Notes: generated by a model not told the origin, from the sequence alone. DNA of 64,000 bases from Spongorhabdus nitratireducens (GCA_947387575.1 CANDOC010000005.1:186001-250000); one strand, 5' to 3'. Positions 17,595 through 27,389 are shown, numbered from the stretch's first letter. Made by a program: numbers and translations.

Positions 17595-18776
17595 CTACAG
17601 CTCCCGATCCTCGATAATATGAGGTAAAAACCGGGAGCTATCTCTGGTAATGGCTGTGCTGTCTTCCCTGATCCCGATGCCGGCAGCACGATCGCCAATA
17701 ACCCAGCTGCCAATCAGGGTATGGTTGCCGTTGAATTGCGGTACCGGATGGTATTGTTGAAGAATGCAGTTATCTGTGCAGTAAGGACCATCAACCCGAG
17801 TAGTACATTGTCCTTCACTGTATACGGAAATATTCGCCCCTTCTCTTGAAAACAGCGGTTTTTTCACAAACCGTGATCCCAGATCCGAGCTTTTTTTATC
17901 TGATTCAAAATAACTCGGCAGCAGGTTAGGGTGCCCCCGGTATTCCTGCCAGAGCAACGGCAGAATTGCCTTGTTGGAGAGAATGGCTTTCCATGGCGGC
18001 TCCAGAAAAAGTGTTCCGGACTCTTCCAGATGACGACCATAGCTTTCTTCAAACATGAACTCCCACGGGTACAGTTTGAACAGTGCAGGAATCGTCATGT
18101 TATCCAGATCTGTATACTGGCCATTAGTACTGACGCCGATATCTTCTACATAGATAAATCGGGCATCGATACCCGCCTGAAGTGCGCAATCCCGAAAGTA
18201 CTCTACTGTTCCAAAGTCCTCAGCTGTGTCCTTACAGCTGGAAAGATAGAGAGGGTTGTCTCCAAGCCGGTTTTTTTTCAATAACACCAGCACCTCAATC
18301 AGCATTTCCTGAATTAGGTTGAATTGATCCGACTCTGGGGGCAGCTTGCCGGTATTGACCATTTCTTCCAGCCATAGCCACTGAAAGAAGGCTGACTCAT
18401 AGAGTGAAGTTGGTGTATCGGCATTGTATTCATAGAACTTTGCTGGCCCCCGGCCGTCATAGGCAAAATCCATCCGACCGTAGAGATGAGGCTCCCGGTC
18501 AAGCCAGGAGTTTCGTACCAGATCCCAGTGAACAGCCGGAATACAAAGTTGGTCCATCATTCTCTCAGAGTGGACTGCCTTGTCGACAAGTTGCAGGCAC
18601 ATCTGGTGGATCTCTTCTGTCGGAGTCTCGATATCATTCTCTATCTGGCTGAGGGAAAAGCGGTAACAGGCTGATTCATCCCAGTAAGTATCACCATTCA
18701 TGCTGTGAAAGCTGAAACCGAGGGACTCTGCCTGTCGTTGCCAATGCTTTCTGGGCTCCATGCCGATCCGCTGCAC
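17595..18776 (-). CDS. Glutathionylspermidine synthase-like ATP-grasp protein (YjfC/YgiC family)
   Basis: 393 residues with the glutathionylspermidine synthase C-terminal (ATP-grasp ligase) domain and no amidase domain, as in YgiC/YjfC. Visible blocks include the early YGRMDFAYDGRGPAKFYEYN segment and LNADTPTS-like NADTPTS, LYPWEFMFEE, and the phosphate-binding-like KKPLFSREGANI. The natural substrates of the YjfC group are not firmly known; ligation of an amine to a peptide carboxylate is expected from the family. The GTG start at 18776 is favoured because GGAGG lies seven bases upstream, inside the end of the DUF1190 gene. It is last in a DUF350-DUF1190-ligase unit that mirrors yjfL-yjfM-yjfC of E. 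coli. Confidence 0.88.
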   Translation of the reverse strand: MQRIGMEPRKHWQRQAESLGFSFHSMNGDTYWDESACYRFSLSQIENDIETPTEEIHQMCLQLVDKAVHSERMMDQLCIPAVHWDLVRNSWLDREPHLYGRMDFAYDGRGPAKFYEYNADTPTSLYESAFFQWLWLEEMVNTGKLPPESDQFNLIQEMLIEVLVLLKKNRLGDNPLYLSSCKDTAEDFGTVEYFRDCALQAGIDARFIYVEDIGVSTNGQYTDLDNMTIPALFKLYPWEFMFEESYGRHLEESGTLFLEPPWKAILSNKAILPLLWQEYRGHPNLLPSYFESDKKSSDLGSRFVKKPLFSREGANISVYSEGQCTTRVDGPYCTDNCILQQYHPVPQFNGNHTLIGSWVIGDRAAGIGIREDSTAITRDSSRFLPHIIEDREL

Positions 18777-18779
18777 CGG

Positions 18780-19304
18780 CTATCCTCCCCAGCTGCCGAA
18801 AGACGCTGCCCGACTACCAAAACCGCCCCGGGTCATGGTGGTGGTTTTGACTGTAGGCTTAACGGTTTTGTGCTTCGGCACCCTGATTTTGCCTGAGCGG
18901 GAACGGCGATCTATATCCTGATAGTCACCGGTTACATAATCTCCATCGTCGCTGAGATAGAGGGGTACCGGAGCAAAGGACATACCCTGATCCCGCTGTT
19001 CGCGGGTTGCCAGCATATAGCCCTGCATGGTTGGAATATAATCACCGGTCGTTTGTCGTTCACAGGTAGAGCCAAAGTCATCAGCACAATGCATCCGGTA
19101 TTTGTAGCGGGGTACAGTGCGCAGATGAGTCCGGTAGGCCTGTTTGTATTCGGAAGTACAAAGTGCAGACGACAACTGACCGTCACGGGCGCAGTCTGAA
19201 GCATCAGGGTATATCAGCGCATCCTGTGAAGGGGCGCCACATCCGGCGAGCACAAAAGGAGTCACACCCAGCAATGAAAGCCGGAGGCTTTTTGAACGTT
19301 TCAT
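18780..19304 (-). CDS. DUF1190 family lipoprotein (YjfM/YgiB-like)
   Basis: About 174 residues. The start at 19304 gives a basic signal peptide ending in a lipobox (LAGC), so the protein is a predicted lipoprotein. GGAG lies eight bases upstream of this ATG; the longer frame from 19334 would bury the signal peptide. The mature part holds several spaced cysteines (DASDCARDGQ, SSALCTSEYK, MHCADDFGSTCE) and ends in a glycine- and serine-rich tail, which is typical of DUF1190. It starts 14 bases after the DUF350 gene and is followed by the ligase-like gene after three bases. Function unknown. Confidence 0.85.
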   Translation of the reverse strand: MKRSKSLRLSLLGVTPFVLAGCGAPSQDALIYPDASDCARDGQLSSALCTSEYKQAYRTHLRTVPRYKYRMHCADDFGSTCERQTTGDYIPTMQGYMLATREQRDQGMSFAPVPLYLSDDGDYVTGDYQDIDRRSRSGKIRVPKHKTVKPTVKTTTMTRGGFGSRAASFGSWGG

Positions 19305-19318
19305 TCCTTTGACTCCGC

Positions 19319-19729
19319 TCAGTAGGTCAGGCAAGCGGCATTAAGGATACCGGCAGCAATGGATACAGTGCCTAGCCAGATGCCGGAAGCAATTTCATTG
19401 TTGGCAATATGCTCGGAGATTCTGGGAATAAAAAGACGCAGGGTATAGAAGGTGAGCAGCTGAACCACAAGTGCCACAGCACCCCACAGGATCATATCCG
19501 GCAGGTCAACCGAATTGGCAATAACACTGGCAAGCGGCAGTACGAAACCGATCAGACTGCCTCCGAACGCCAGTGCTGCAGCAGGGTTATTCTGTTTGAT
19601 CAGCTCCATTTCCTTATGAGGGGTGATCAGGGTGTAAATAATAATGTAGAGCGCTGTCAGACCGGCAGCAGTACCAAAATAGGCCAGAAACAGAGGTATG
19701 CTGGCGAGGTATTCAAGAAGGTGCGGCAT
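19319..19729 (-). CDS. DUF350 family membrane protein (YjfL-like)
   Basis: 136 residues with four hydrophobic segments, matching the small DUF350 (YjfL) membrane family. The open frame continues upstream to 20011, but those 94 codons overlap the divergent bcp gene and its promoter region and are not typical of the family. The ATG at 19729 (MPHLLEYLASIPLF) is therefore chosen, though its ribosome binding site is weak. It opens the three-gene unit that ends with the glutathionylspermidine synthase-like protein. It could be a channel or scaffold in the membrane, but no activity is known from the sequence. Confidence 0.82.
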   Translation of the reverse strand: MPHLLEYLASIPLFLAYFGTAAGLTALYIIIYTLITPHKEMELIKQNNPAAALAFGGSLIGFVLPLASVIANSVDLPDMILWGAVALVVQLLTFYTLRLFIPRISEHIANNEIASGIWLGTVSIAAGILNAACLTY

Positions 19730-19955
19730 TATTTTTCTATGCTTCCAGGCAATCAGGTTGTATTGCAGATTATTTTTGCCGAATAACACGGTGCAAAATG
19801 CAGCGCACAGCATACTGTATTCTGCAATAAAATATAATGCTGCAACTGAGCGTAAAACTGCCGCTTTCAGATATCGAGTGCTATAGTTTGCGGGTCGTTC
19901 GTACCACTCCTCTAGAGCGGGTACTGATGTCAATTTACGATAGAGAATGAGAATT

Positions 19956-20429
19956 ATGGCAGCAATTGAAACACTGCAGGCAGGTGACAAGGCTCCGGCA
20001 TTTACCCTCAATGATCAGAATGGTGAGCCGGTATCACTGGCAGATCAGCAGGGAAGCAAAGTGCTGGTCTACTTTTACCCCAAGGCATCAACACCGGGCT
20101 GTACTGTTCAGGCTTGTAGCCTGACAGAGCACAAATCCGAGTTTGATCATTTGGGAGTTAAGGTTTTCGGGATTAGTCCCGATCCGGTAAAGCGCCTGAA
20201 GAATTTTGAGACAAAAAAAGAGCTGGCAATTACCTTGCTGTCTGACGAAGACCATGCGATTGCTGATGCTTTCGGTGTATGGGGTGAAAAGAAATTTATG
20301 GGCAGGGTTTTCGATGGCATTCACCGAATCACTTTCCTGATTGATGAAAATGGAATGATTGAGAATGTGTTTAACAAGTTCAAAACCAAGGATCATCATC
20401 AGGTGGTGCTGGATTACTTTCAATCATAG
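19956..20429 (+). CDS. bcp: Thioredoxin-dependent thiol peroxidase (Bcp/PrxQ)
   Basis: Cytosolic peroxiredoxin of 157 residues that reduces hydrogen and organic peroxides using thioredoxin. The peroxidatic cysteine lies in ASTPGCTVQAC (C49), with the resolving cysteine five residues later (C54), the Bcp arrangement. FYPKASTPGCT and GVWGEKKFMG are family hallmarks. An alternative start three codons upstream (19947) is possible; the later ATG gives the usual length. It is transcribed away from the DUF350 gene, with about 226 bases between the two starts. Confidence 0.95.
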   Translation: MAAIETLQAGDKAPAFTLNDQNGEPVSLADQQGSKVLVYFYPKASTPGCTVQACSLTEHKSEFDHLGVKVFGISPDPVKRLKNFETKKELAITLLSDEDHAIADAFGVWGEKKFMGRVFDGIHRITFLIDENGMIENVFNKFKTKDHHQVVLDYFQS

Positions 20430-20470
20430 TTCAGAAAAGAGCAGCTATTAGTTCTTTTCAGGTTTGTTTT

Positions 20471-20518
20471 ATTCAGCATTCTCAGCATTGATCTGTTGTG
20501 TCGTTGAGAGTGCTGAAT
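20471..20518. repeat. Imperfect 14-bp inverted repeat downstream of bcp
   Basis: ATTCAGCATTCTCA at 20471-20484 pairs with TGAGAGTGCTGAAT at 20505-20518 with one mismatch and a 20-base loop. It lies between convergent bcp and the FkbM-type gene. There is no T-run on the exit side of either strand, so a terminator role is uncertain. Confidence 0.4.
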
Positions 20519-20592
20519 CAGAACTTACCAATATTTGAGTTGTAGTGCCTGTAACTGCTAGTCAACGGAACCTTTTTGATAACCTGTTCTGT

Positions 20593-21435
20593 TTACCATT
20601 TTTCATTAGTGAACACTAAATCAATAGTGTCTTTGCATAGTCTATTCGGATGTAGATTGTTCAGACTAACCTCGTGGCCCTCTTCTGAATAGATGAACCG
20701 GTAGCAAGCCAGACTCGACAGTAATGCAGTTAGTTTAGGATTAACAAAGCGGTTGCTGAGTAGGGAAATGCCAGACTTTGACTCCAATTTATTGAGATGC
20801 TTGCCCAGCCACTGGTTTGAATACTGTCTGAAATATGCCTCTCTGAGAAAAGGGGTATGAAGCGAAAGGTGTAGTGTTGGCGTATGCTCTGCCAGCCAGT
20901 TTCTAATCTGTGGCAGTAGCGCAAACTCCCCACCCTCAATATCGATTTTCAGAAAACCGATATCAGATATATTGTTCTGCTTAAGGAAGGCTTCCAGTGT
21001 CTGAACTTGAACCGATTGCTCTAAACCGCGATCTTTTGTGCGTGATAAAAGGCTCGAAGCCGAATCCCCAAAGTTCCGGCGGCCATAGAGTGTGGCTGTC
21101 TTGTTTTCAGGCCCGATGGCAACCGGGTGGGCAAAAAGGCGGTTAGAATATTCAGGATTGAGGGAAAAATTATGAGTCAGTTCTGTATAGCTGGTCTGAT
21201 CCGGTTCAATGGAGTGAATCTCGCCACGGGTGCGTGTTGCAGCATAGAGTGACAGCGGACCGATCCATGCCCCCATATCAATGACGGCTTTGTCCGGGTG
21301 AATAAAGCGGTCAAATACATTCAGGGTATCTTTCTGCCAGTCTCCCTGCTGCCATGCATCCCACACCCAGTCAGCACAGCCACGGGATACAGTGAAAGTT
21401 TTATCATTAATATGGACAGTTCTGTTTTCTGACAT
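20593..21435 (-). CDS. FkbM family methyltransferase
   Basis: SAM-dependent methyltransferase-like protein of 280 residues. Motif I is AVIDMGAWIGPLSLYAA, the acidic residue ending strand 2 is in IHSIEPD, and the FkbM signature FLKIDIEGGEF is clear. FkbM proteins methylate hydroxyl groups of sugars or other small molecules and often sit in polysaccharide or natural-product loci; here the gene stands alone, so the substrate is open. The frame extends to a TTG at 21495 and would add a hydrophobic stretch. The ATG at 21435 gives a soluble protein and is preferred, although neither start has a good ribosome binding site. Confidence 0.82.
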   Translation of the reverse strand: MSENRTVHINDKTFTVSRGCADWVWDAWQQGDWQKDTLNVFDRFIHPDKAVIDMGAWIGPLSLYAATRTRGEIHSIEPDQTSYTELTHNFSLNPEYSNRLFAHPVAIGPENKTATLYGRRNFGDSASSLLSRTKDRGLEQSVQVQTLEAFLKQNNISDIGFLKIDIEGGEFALLPQIRNWLAEHTPTLHLSLHTPFLREAYFRQYSNQWLGKHLNKLESKSGISLLSNRFVNPKLTALLSSLACYRFIYSEEGHEVSLNNLHPNRLCKDTIDLVFTNEKW

Positions 21436-21542
21436 CACAAATGCTTTGAAAATAGTTATTGCAGTTGTAGATACGAAAAAAATGAAAATGTTCAATCAGG
21501 CAAAGTATCTCTGATAGGGAGCCTTGCCTGATTGATCAGTGC

Positions 21543-22859
21543 CTAGCTGTTTGCCGGTAGAATGAGCGACTGGACATGACCAAAGCCGATATGGGCTGCC
21601 CCGTCTTTCTCACACCAGCCTCTCATGGTGATGCTGTCACCATCTTCCAGAAAGGTGCGCTGCTCACCGTTAGGTAATGTGAGTGGTTGCTTGCCTCCCT
21701 GTGAAAGTTCCAGCATTGACCCTGCTTCCTCCGGCTTCGGGCCAGACTGGGTACCGGTTCCCAGCAGATCGCCGGGCTGCAGGTTACAGCCATTCACCGT
21801 ATGATGGGTGACCATTTGGGCTGCGGTCCAATAGGAGTGCCTGAAGCTGGACTGCGATAGCTGTGTTGGCTTCTCTTCTGTCTGGCGCATCTCCGGGGTT
21901 TCCAGCAGTACTTCCAGCTGAATATCGAGCCCGCCTTTTTCAGAATTATGTTCCGATGAGAGATAGGGCAATGGTTGAGGATCTTCCGCGGGGTGGCTGA
22001 ATGCTGTCCTGAACGGTGCCAGTGCCTCAAAGGTTACAATCCAGGGCGATATTGTCGAGGCAAAGCTTTTGGCCAGAAAGGGACCAAGAGGCTGATATTC
22101 CCAGGCCTGCATATCCCGGGCAGACCAGTCATTCAACAGGCAAAGCCCGAAAATATGGCCTTCGGCCTTGTCGATGTTGATGGGCTCTCCAGCGGTATTG
22201 CCGGAACCGATAAATATTCCCATTTCCAGCTCATAATCCAGACGCTTGCAGGGCGCAAGAACCGGCGCTTCTGCATCAGGTGGTTTTATTTGCCCTTTGG
22301 GACGATGAAATTTCTGACCGGAGACAGCAATAGAGGACGCCCGGCCATGATAGCCAATCGGCACCCATTTGTAGTTTGGCAGCAGTGGATTATCCGGCCG
22401 GAACAGGGAACCAACTGCAGTAGCATGATAGATCGAAGAGTAGAAATCGGTGTAGTCACCAATGGTGCAGGGCAGGCTGTATTCCACCTCAGCCTGAGGA
22501 ATCAGACACCGCTCAAGTTTGGATTGAGCTCCGGAACCTGTTCTGAGTACCCGGGATAGTGTCAGCCGCAGGGCAGACCAATTGGGCCAGCCAAGACTCA
22601 TAAAATGGTTCAGTGTGGGTTCACAACAGGCCTGGATAGCTTCCTGGGATACACCGGTTAAAATATCGGTATCGCCTGCAGCCTGCAGATCCAGCACCTG
22701 ATCACCAATAGCGACGCCTGCCCGAAAACTCTCGTGACTGTCCTTGCGCCTGAAAATAGCAAAAGGCAGGTTCTGTATCGGAAAGTCAGTATCTTTCGAA
22801 TTGGCGGATTCGACCCAACTGGTCAGTGCCGGGTCATGGGTTTCATTCAGTTGAGGCAT
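21543..22859 (-). CDS. fahA: Fumarylacetoacetase
   Basis: Final enzyme of tyrosine/homogentisate breakdown, cleaving fumarylacetoacetate to fumarate and acetoacetate. The 438 residues match the full-length FAH family with its N-terminal SH3-like domain. Blocks visible include DFYSSIYHATAVG, the GYHGRASSI segment, LDYELEMGIFIG with metal-binding acidic residues, LLNDWSARDMQAWEYQPLGPF, and GDLLGTGTQSGP near the end. It lies three bases after hmgA in the same direction, so the two are an operon. No maleylacetoacetate isomerase gene follows; the next gene is the FkbM methyltransferase. Confidence 0.95.
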   Translation of the reverse strand: MPQLNETHDPALTSWVESANSKDTDFPIQNLPFAIFRRKDSHESFRAGVAIGDQVLDLQAAGDTDILTGVSQEAIQACCEPTLNHFMSLGWPNWSALRLTLSRVLRTGSGAQSKLERCLIPQAEVEYSLPCTIGDYTDFYSSIYHATAVGSLFRPDNPLLPNYKWVPIGYHGRASSIAVSGQKFHRPKGQIKPPDAEAPVLAPCKRLDYELEMGIFIGSGNTAGEPINIDKAEGHIFGLCLLNDWSARDMQAWEYQPLGPFLAKSFASTISPWIVTFEALAPFRTAFSHPAEDPQPLPYLSSEHNSEKGGLDIQLEVLLETPEMRQTEEKPTQLSQSSFRHSYWTAAQMVTHHTVNGCNLQPGDLLGTGTQSGPKPEEAGSMLELSQGGKQPLTLPNGEQRTFLEDGDSITMRGWCEKDGAAHIGFGHVQSLILPANS

Positions 22860-22862
22860 AGG

Positions 22863-24173
22863 TTATCCGTCGTTTTTACCATTAAAGTGCTTGCTCAATC
22901 CCTGCCAGCAATCAATATAGTCATTCTGTCGGGCCGGTGTGTCGAGAGCAAAGCGGGTAGGCGTAAAGGGATGGCGGGATTCGAACATAAACGCCATGGT
23001 GTCCCGGTAACGTTCAGGTTGAAGGTTTGCCTGAGTGGCCTTTTCAAATACACCAGCTTCCGGGCCATGCGGTGACATGCAGTTGTGCATACTGGCACCA
23101 CCGGGAACAAAGCCTTGTTCCTTGGCGTCATAGATGCCATGAATCAGCCCCATAAATTCACTCATGATATTGCGGTGATACCAGGGCGGGCGAAAAGTAT
23201 CTTCAGCCACCATCCAGCGGGGAGGAAAGATAACAAAGTCCAGATTGGCAACCCCGGGTGTATCTGACTGGGATGTCAGTACGGTAAAGATAGACGGGTC
23301 AGGATGGTCATAGCTGACAGTATTGATTACGTTAAAGCGGGACAGATCATATTTATAGGGGGCTGATGTTCCAACCCAAGCTACAACATCCAGCGGTGAA
23401 TGTCCTAGCGTTGTCTGATACAGACGGCCGGCAAACTTGCTGACAAGCTCAAAATCACCCTCACGATCTTCAAACCAGGCCACAGGGTATTGAAAGTCCC
23501 GGTCATTGGCATAACCGTTGGCCCCAACCGGGCCTCGTTCAGGAAGGGTCAGGGGCGCGCCATAGTTTTCACAGATATAACCACGGGCCTTGCCATCTGT
23601 CAGTTTGACACTGAATTTGATGCCTCTGGGAATTACGGCAATTTCACCGGGCTTGATAGATAGCAAACCACATTCCGTATACAGCATCAGATCACCGCTT
23701 TGCGGAACAATCAGGCACTCACCATCAGTATTACAATAAAACCGGTCAGTCATATCCCGGTCAGCCTGATACAGGTGAACGCCACAACCGGTCTGGCTCA
23801 GGGCATCACCATTGACAGCCATCGTGATCATGCCATCGATAAAATCCGTGGGCTGTTCTGAATCAGGCAGTGCCTCCCACCGCATCAGATCGGGCAGGGG
23901 AGGGGACTCGCCATGAGGAGCCGTTCTTACTAACCCGGTATCGACAGGCTTATAGTGCCCCTGAACAACAGAGGGTCGAATTCGATAAAACCAGGTACGT
24001 CGGTTCTGATGCCGGGGGGCAGTAAAAGCGGTGGAAGAAAACTGTTCGGTGTAAAGCCCGTAAGGTGTTCGCTGAGGATTAAAGCGACCAACCGGCAGGG
24101 CCCCGGGCAGAGCTTCGGTTTCATGCTCATTGCCAAAGCCCGTCTGATATTCGAGCTTCTCGGGGTCGATCAT
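22863..24173 (-). CDS. hmgA: Homogentisate 1,2-dioxygenase
   Basis: Iron(II) dioxygenase that opens the aromatic ring of homogentisate to maleylacetoacetate. With the start at 24173 the protein has 436 residues, as usual for the family, and begins close to the conserved [19 protein letters not shown] segment. The frame runs upstream to 24257, but the extra residues are atypical. [19 protein letters not shown] and [18 protein letters not shown] hold the conserved metal-ligand histidines and glutamate. It is first in the hmgA-fahA unit. The upstream region is shared with the divergent uup gene. Confidence 0.95.
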   Translation of the reverse strand: MIDPEKLEYQTGFGNEHETEALPGALPVGRFNPQRTPYGLYTEQFSSTAFTAPRHQNRRTWFYRIRPSVVQGHYKPVDTGLVRTAPHGESPPLPDLMRWEALPDSEQPTDFIDGMITMAVNGDALSQTGCGVHLYQADRDMTDRFYCNTDGECLIVPQSGDLMLYTECGLLSIKPGEIAVIPRGIKFSVKLTDGKARGYICENYGAPLTLPERGPVGANGYANDRDFQYPVAWFEDREGDFELVSKFAGRLYQTTLGHSPLDVVAWVGTSAPYKYDLSRFNVINTVSYDHPDPSIFTVLTSQSDTPGVANLDFVIFPPRWMVAEDTFRPPWYHRNIMSEFMGLIHGIYDAKEQGFVPGGASMHNCMSPHGPEAGVFEKATQANLQPERYRDTMAFMFESRHPFTPTRFALDTPARQNDYIDCWQGLSKHFNGKNDG

Positions 24174-24407
24174 GGCATTACTCACTACGTATTTTGATTT
24201 TTTATTGTTATAGCTGAGTCTGTACGGACAACATGTGTCCAGCATTCTGATAATCAACTATCTGACAGCGTTTGTCAGCAATGTTGATCCGGAATGTTTG
24301 TCAGCAACCTTTGTATAGCATAAGCTTCGCACGCTCAAATATTATCCATATTGCCCGGTATTACTTTTCTCCGGGGCAGTATGTCCTCAAGGCTTCAGGG
24401 ATATTTC

Positions 24408-26339
24408 ATGCCGCTGCTTCAAATTGAAAACCTTTCTGTTGCATATGGTGCCAAGCCATTGCTGGATCATGCTGACTTTTCCATTCGCAAGGGTGAAAAG
24501 GTGGCACTGATCGGTCGTAATGGTGAGGGCAAATCCACTCTGCTGAAACTGGTTTCCGGTCAGATCATGCCCGATGACGGTACCATCTGGCGTCGTCCCG
24601 GTATTCGTATCGGCATGCTGAATCAGGAGTTACCGGCGGCGGATGATCGCTCGGTATACGAAGTGGTAGCATCCGGACTGGAAGAAGCCGGCAAATTGAT
24701 CAGCCGCTACCATGAGCTGGTGGCCCATGCGGATGATCCGGCCAGTCTGAAGCAGCTGGAAAAAGTGCAGCAACAACTGGAAGCGGTAGATGGATGGTCG
24801 CTGCAACAGCGTGTTGACACCATGATTGAACGTCTGCGGCTGCCGGCAGACAAGATGATGAAAGAGCTCTCCGGTGGCTGGCGCCGTCGGGTTGAGCTGG
24901 CCCGGGCGCTGGTGGTGCAGCCTGACCTGTTACTGCTGGACGAGCCGACTAACCATCTGGATATTGTCGCCATTGACTGGCTTGAAAAACAGCTGGCCAG
25001 CTACGGTGGTGCACTGCTGTTTATTACCCACGACCGGGCATTTCTGAAACGGCTGGCCACCCGTATTGTGGAACTGGATCGTGGTCAGCTCTCCAGCTGG
25101 GATATGAAATATGACCAGTATCTGGCTGAACGTCAGCATCGACTGGAAGTAGAGCAGCAGCAAAATGCCGAGTTTGATAAAAAACTGGCACAGGAAGAAG
25201 TCTGGATTCGTCAGGGTATCAAGGCGCGACGAACCCGTAATGAAGGCCGGGTGAGGGCATTGAAAGCGTTGCGGGAAGAACGTCGGGAAAGACGTGAGCT
25301 GCAAGGCAAGGCAGGTTTCAGTCTGGACAAGGCCTCCAGCAGTGGCAAGCTGGTTGTGGAAGCTACCGACCTGAAGCATGCCTACGACACTCGCAAAATT
25401 GTTGAAGGATTGGACTTTACCCTGATGCGGGGTGACAAGGTCGGTTTGCTGGGAGCCAACGGTACCGGTAAAACAACACTGTTGCATATTCTGCTGGGTA
25501 AACTGGAACCGCAACAGGGCAAGGTCAAGCATGGCACCAAGTTGGAAGTCGCTTACTTTGACCAGCTACGTGATCAGCTCGATCCGGATAAAAGCATTAT
25601 TGATAATGTGTCAGAAGGACGTGAAGCGCTGACCATTAATGGCAAGGACCGGCATATTATCAGCTATCTGGGCGATTTTCTGTTCCCGCCGGAACGTGCT
25701 CGTACGCCGGTAAAGGCCTTGTCCGGTGGTGAGCGTAACCGGGTCATGCTGGCCCGACTGTTCAGCAAGCCTGCCAATGTACTGGTGCTTGACGAACCGA
25801 CCAACGACCTCGATGTAGAAACGCTGGAGCTGCTGGAATCCATTCTGGTCGATTTCCAGGGCACCGTTCTGCTGGTCAGCCACGACCGGGATTTCCTTGA
25901 TAATGTGGTCAGCAGCACTTTGGTGTTTGAAGGCGATGGTATCGTCCGTGAGTATGTGGGTGGTTTTGATGACTGGCTGCGTCAGGGCGGTTCGCTGGAA
26001 ATGCTGGATAGCGAGCAGCGTGAACTGGAGCTGAAAAAGCAACAGGAAAAAGCAGCAGAGAAACCCAAAGAAGTTAAGACTGAAAAATCTGCAGAAAAGC
26101 CAAAGCCTAAAAAGCTCAGCTACAAGTTACAGCGCGAACTGGATCAGTTGCCTGCGGAACTGGAACAGCTTGAAGCCGAGCAGGCTGAACTTGAAGAACA
26201 GGCAAACGATCCGGGCTTTTATCAGCAGCCCCAGGAAAAGTTTCAGCCGATTCTGGACCGAATGACTGAACTGGCTGAAATTGTCGATAGCAAGCTTGAG
26301 CGTTGGGAAGAGCTGGAAGCCATGCAGTCTGGTGACTGA
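24408..26339 (+). CDS. uup: ABC-F family ATPase Uup
   Basis: Soluble tandem ATPase of 643 residues, close to E. coli Uup. It acts on ribosomes, and in E. coli it also limits transposon precise excision. The first ATPase half has GRNGEGKST (Walker A), LSGGWRRR (signature) and LLLLDEPTNHLD (Walker B). The second has GANGTGKTT, LSGGERNR and VLVLDEPTNDLD. Between them is the charged ABC-F linker (RRTRNEGRVRALKALREER). After the second half comes a lysine- and glutamate-rich coiled-coil domain, the Uup DNA-binding C-terminus. The ATG at 24408 follows AGGGA by about seven bases; the frame extends to 24351. A terminator follows directly. Confidence 0.95.
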   Translation: MPLLQIENLSVAYGAKPLLDHADFSIRKGEKVALIGRNGEGKSTLLKLVSGQIMPDDGTIWRRPGIRIGMLNQELPAADDRSVYEVVASGLEEAGKLISRYHELVAHADDPASLKQLEKVQQQLEAVDGWSLQQRVDTMIERLRLPADKMMKELSGGWRRRVELARALVVQPDLLLLDEPTNHLDIVAIDWLEKQLASYGGALLFITHDRAFLKRLATRIVELDRGQLSSWDMKYDQYLAERQHRLEVEQQQNAEFDKKLAQEEVWIRQGIKARRTRNEGRVRALKALREERRERRELQGKAGFSLDKASSSGKLVVEATDLKHAYDTRKIVEGLDFTLMRGDKVGLLGANGTGKTTLLHILLGKLEPQQGKVKHGTKLEVAYFDQLRDQLDPDKSIIDNVSEGREALTINGKDRHIISYLGDFLFPPERARTPVKALSGGERNRVMLARLFSKPANVLVLDEPTNDLDVETLELLESILVDFQGTVLLVSHDRDFLDNVVSSTLVFEGDGIVREYVGGFDDWLRQGGSLEMLDSEQRELELKKQQEKAAEKPKEVKTEKSAEKPKPKKLSYKLQRELDQLPAELEQLEAEQAELEEQANDPGFYQQPQEKFQPILDRMTELAEIVDSKLERWEELEAMQSGD

Positions 26340-26363
26340 AGCAACTGATATGTAAAAATGAAA

Positions 26364-26393
26364 AAAGCCAGCCTGTTGATTCAGACTGGCTTT
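26364..26393 (+). terminator. Intrinsic terminator after uup
   Basis: AAAGCCAG (26364-26371) pairs with CTGGCTTT (26386-26393); after one mismatch the inner CTG and CAG also pair. The stem begins 24 bases after the uup stop and is followed by TAGTTTTC. Confidence 0.8.
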
Positions 26394-26765
26394 AGTTTTC
26401 AGGTCACTGTGAAGCTAATCAGCACTTTAACAACAGCGCCTGTCTTGAAATTCTGCTGCCCGTTACGGATTTAATACCGCAATCGGGTAGCAGTGCTACA
26501 GCAAAACAAGCTCAATGCTGTACACCAAACCCACAGCCAGAAGCGTATTTAAATACAGCCGCTCCACATCTACCCCCTTCGCAGCTTGTACCCTTAACTC
26601 TGTTTCGAGTTCAGTTGAGGCCGCTTTGTTATTGTTATGAATTTATTATAGGTTTCGGATTCTACTTATGTCCAGTAACCGAAGTCTAATGTCGTTTTGT
26701 TATATTCTTATCCGCTGTCATTATGCGACGCTGAACGTGCGATGTTTCATCTAAATGACTAACTT
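26394..26765. other. Intergenic region of about 370 bases
   Basis: No gene is supported between uup and the convergent HAD-family gene. A near-perfect 10-bp inverted repeat (CTGCTGCCCG with CGGGTAGCAG, about 26452-26490) is the only structure noticed. It has no adjacent T-run. No tRNA or known small RNA was recognised. Confidence 0.5.
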
Positions 26766-27389
26766 TTATTTCAAAACTGAAAGCAACTCTGCGGGTGTAC
26801 TGAAAAGATAATCCGGCTTGCCTCTTTCAAGACGACTCTTGTTATGCCAGCCCCAGGCAGCACCCATACTTTTCAGTCCAGCTTGTCGGGCTTCTATCAT
26901 GTCACCAAGAGTATCGCCTACGTAATATGCAGGTCGGCATAAGCTGTTGCTTGTAGCTAATGCCATCTTCTCTGTTTTTTGCAAGCCTTTGTCGGCACCT
27001 AGTACTACTCTGAAACTGTCCAGTAGCTGGTGTTGATAAAGCCAGTGGCTGACGATATCACTGAGATTGGATGTGATAATGATCAGCTCATAATTCCGTT
27101 CGTTCAGCGTTGTGACGGTTTTTTCGATACCGTCACAGGGAGGAATATTGATAAAGCGATGCTCCAGCTTGCTTCCCACCTGTTTCATCATGACTTGAAT
27201 CTGTTCCGGAGATACTCGCCAATTCAACAATGATAGATAAAAATTGTTATCGAAAAGTGACAGGAAAGTTTCCCTTTCTGCCAGTCGCTGCAGGCCGTGC
27301 TCACTGAAAACTTCAAGGCATGCCTGATGAAAAACGTCCAGACTGTCTGCAATCACACCGTCAAAGTCAAATAGTACAAGCCCGGGCAT
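26766..27389 (-). CDS. HAD superfamily hydrolase (phosphoglycolate phosphatase-like)
   Basis: Predicted phosphatase of 207 residues. The nucleophile motif FDFDGVIADS (D8 and D10) opens the protein. Motif II is IIITSN, a lysine follows in the DKGLQKTEK segment, and motif IV is YVGDTLGDMIEA. The helical cap after motif I puts it in the phosphoglycolate phosphatase/beta-phosphoglucomutase-like group. The substrate is not defined. The ATG at 27389 has AGGA eight bases upstream and starts just before the motif; the frame continues to 27428. It is a single gene with no obvious partners. Confidence 0.87.
   Translation of the reverse strand: MPGLVLFDFDGVIADSLDVFHQACLEVFSEHGLQRLAERETFLSLFDNNFYLSLLNWRVSPEQIQVMMKQVGSKLEHRFINIPPCDGIEKTVTTLNERNYELIIITSNLSDIVSHWLYQHQLLDSFRVVLGADKGLQKTEKMALATSNSLCRPAYYVGDTLGDMIEARQAGLKSMGAAWGWHNKSRLERGKPDYLFSTPAELLSVLK

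Noticed and set aside
19730-20011. N-terminal extension of the DUF350 gene by 94 residues
   Set aside because: It overlaps the bcp start and promoter region, and DUF350 proteins are normally about 135 residues.
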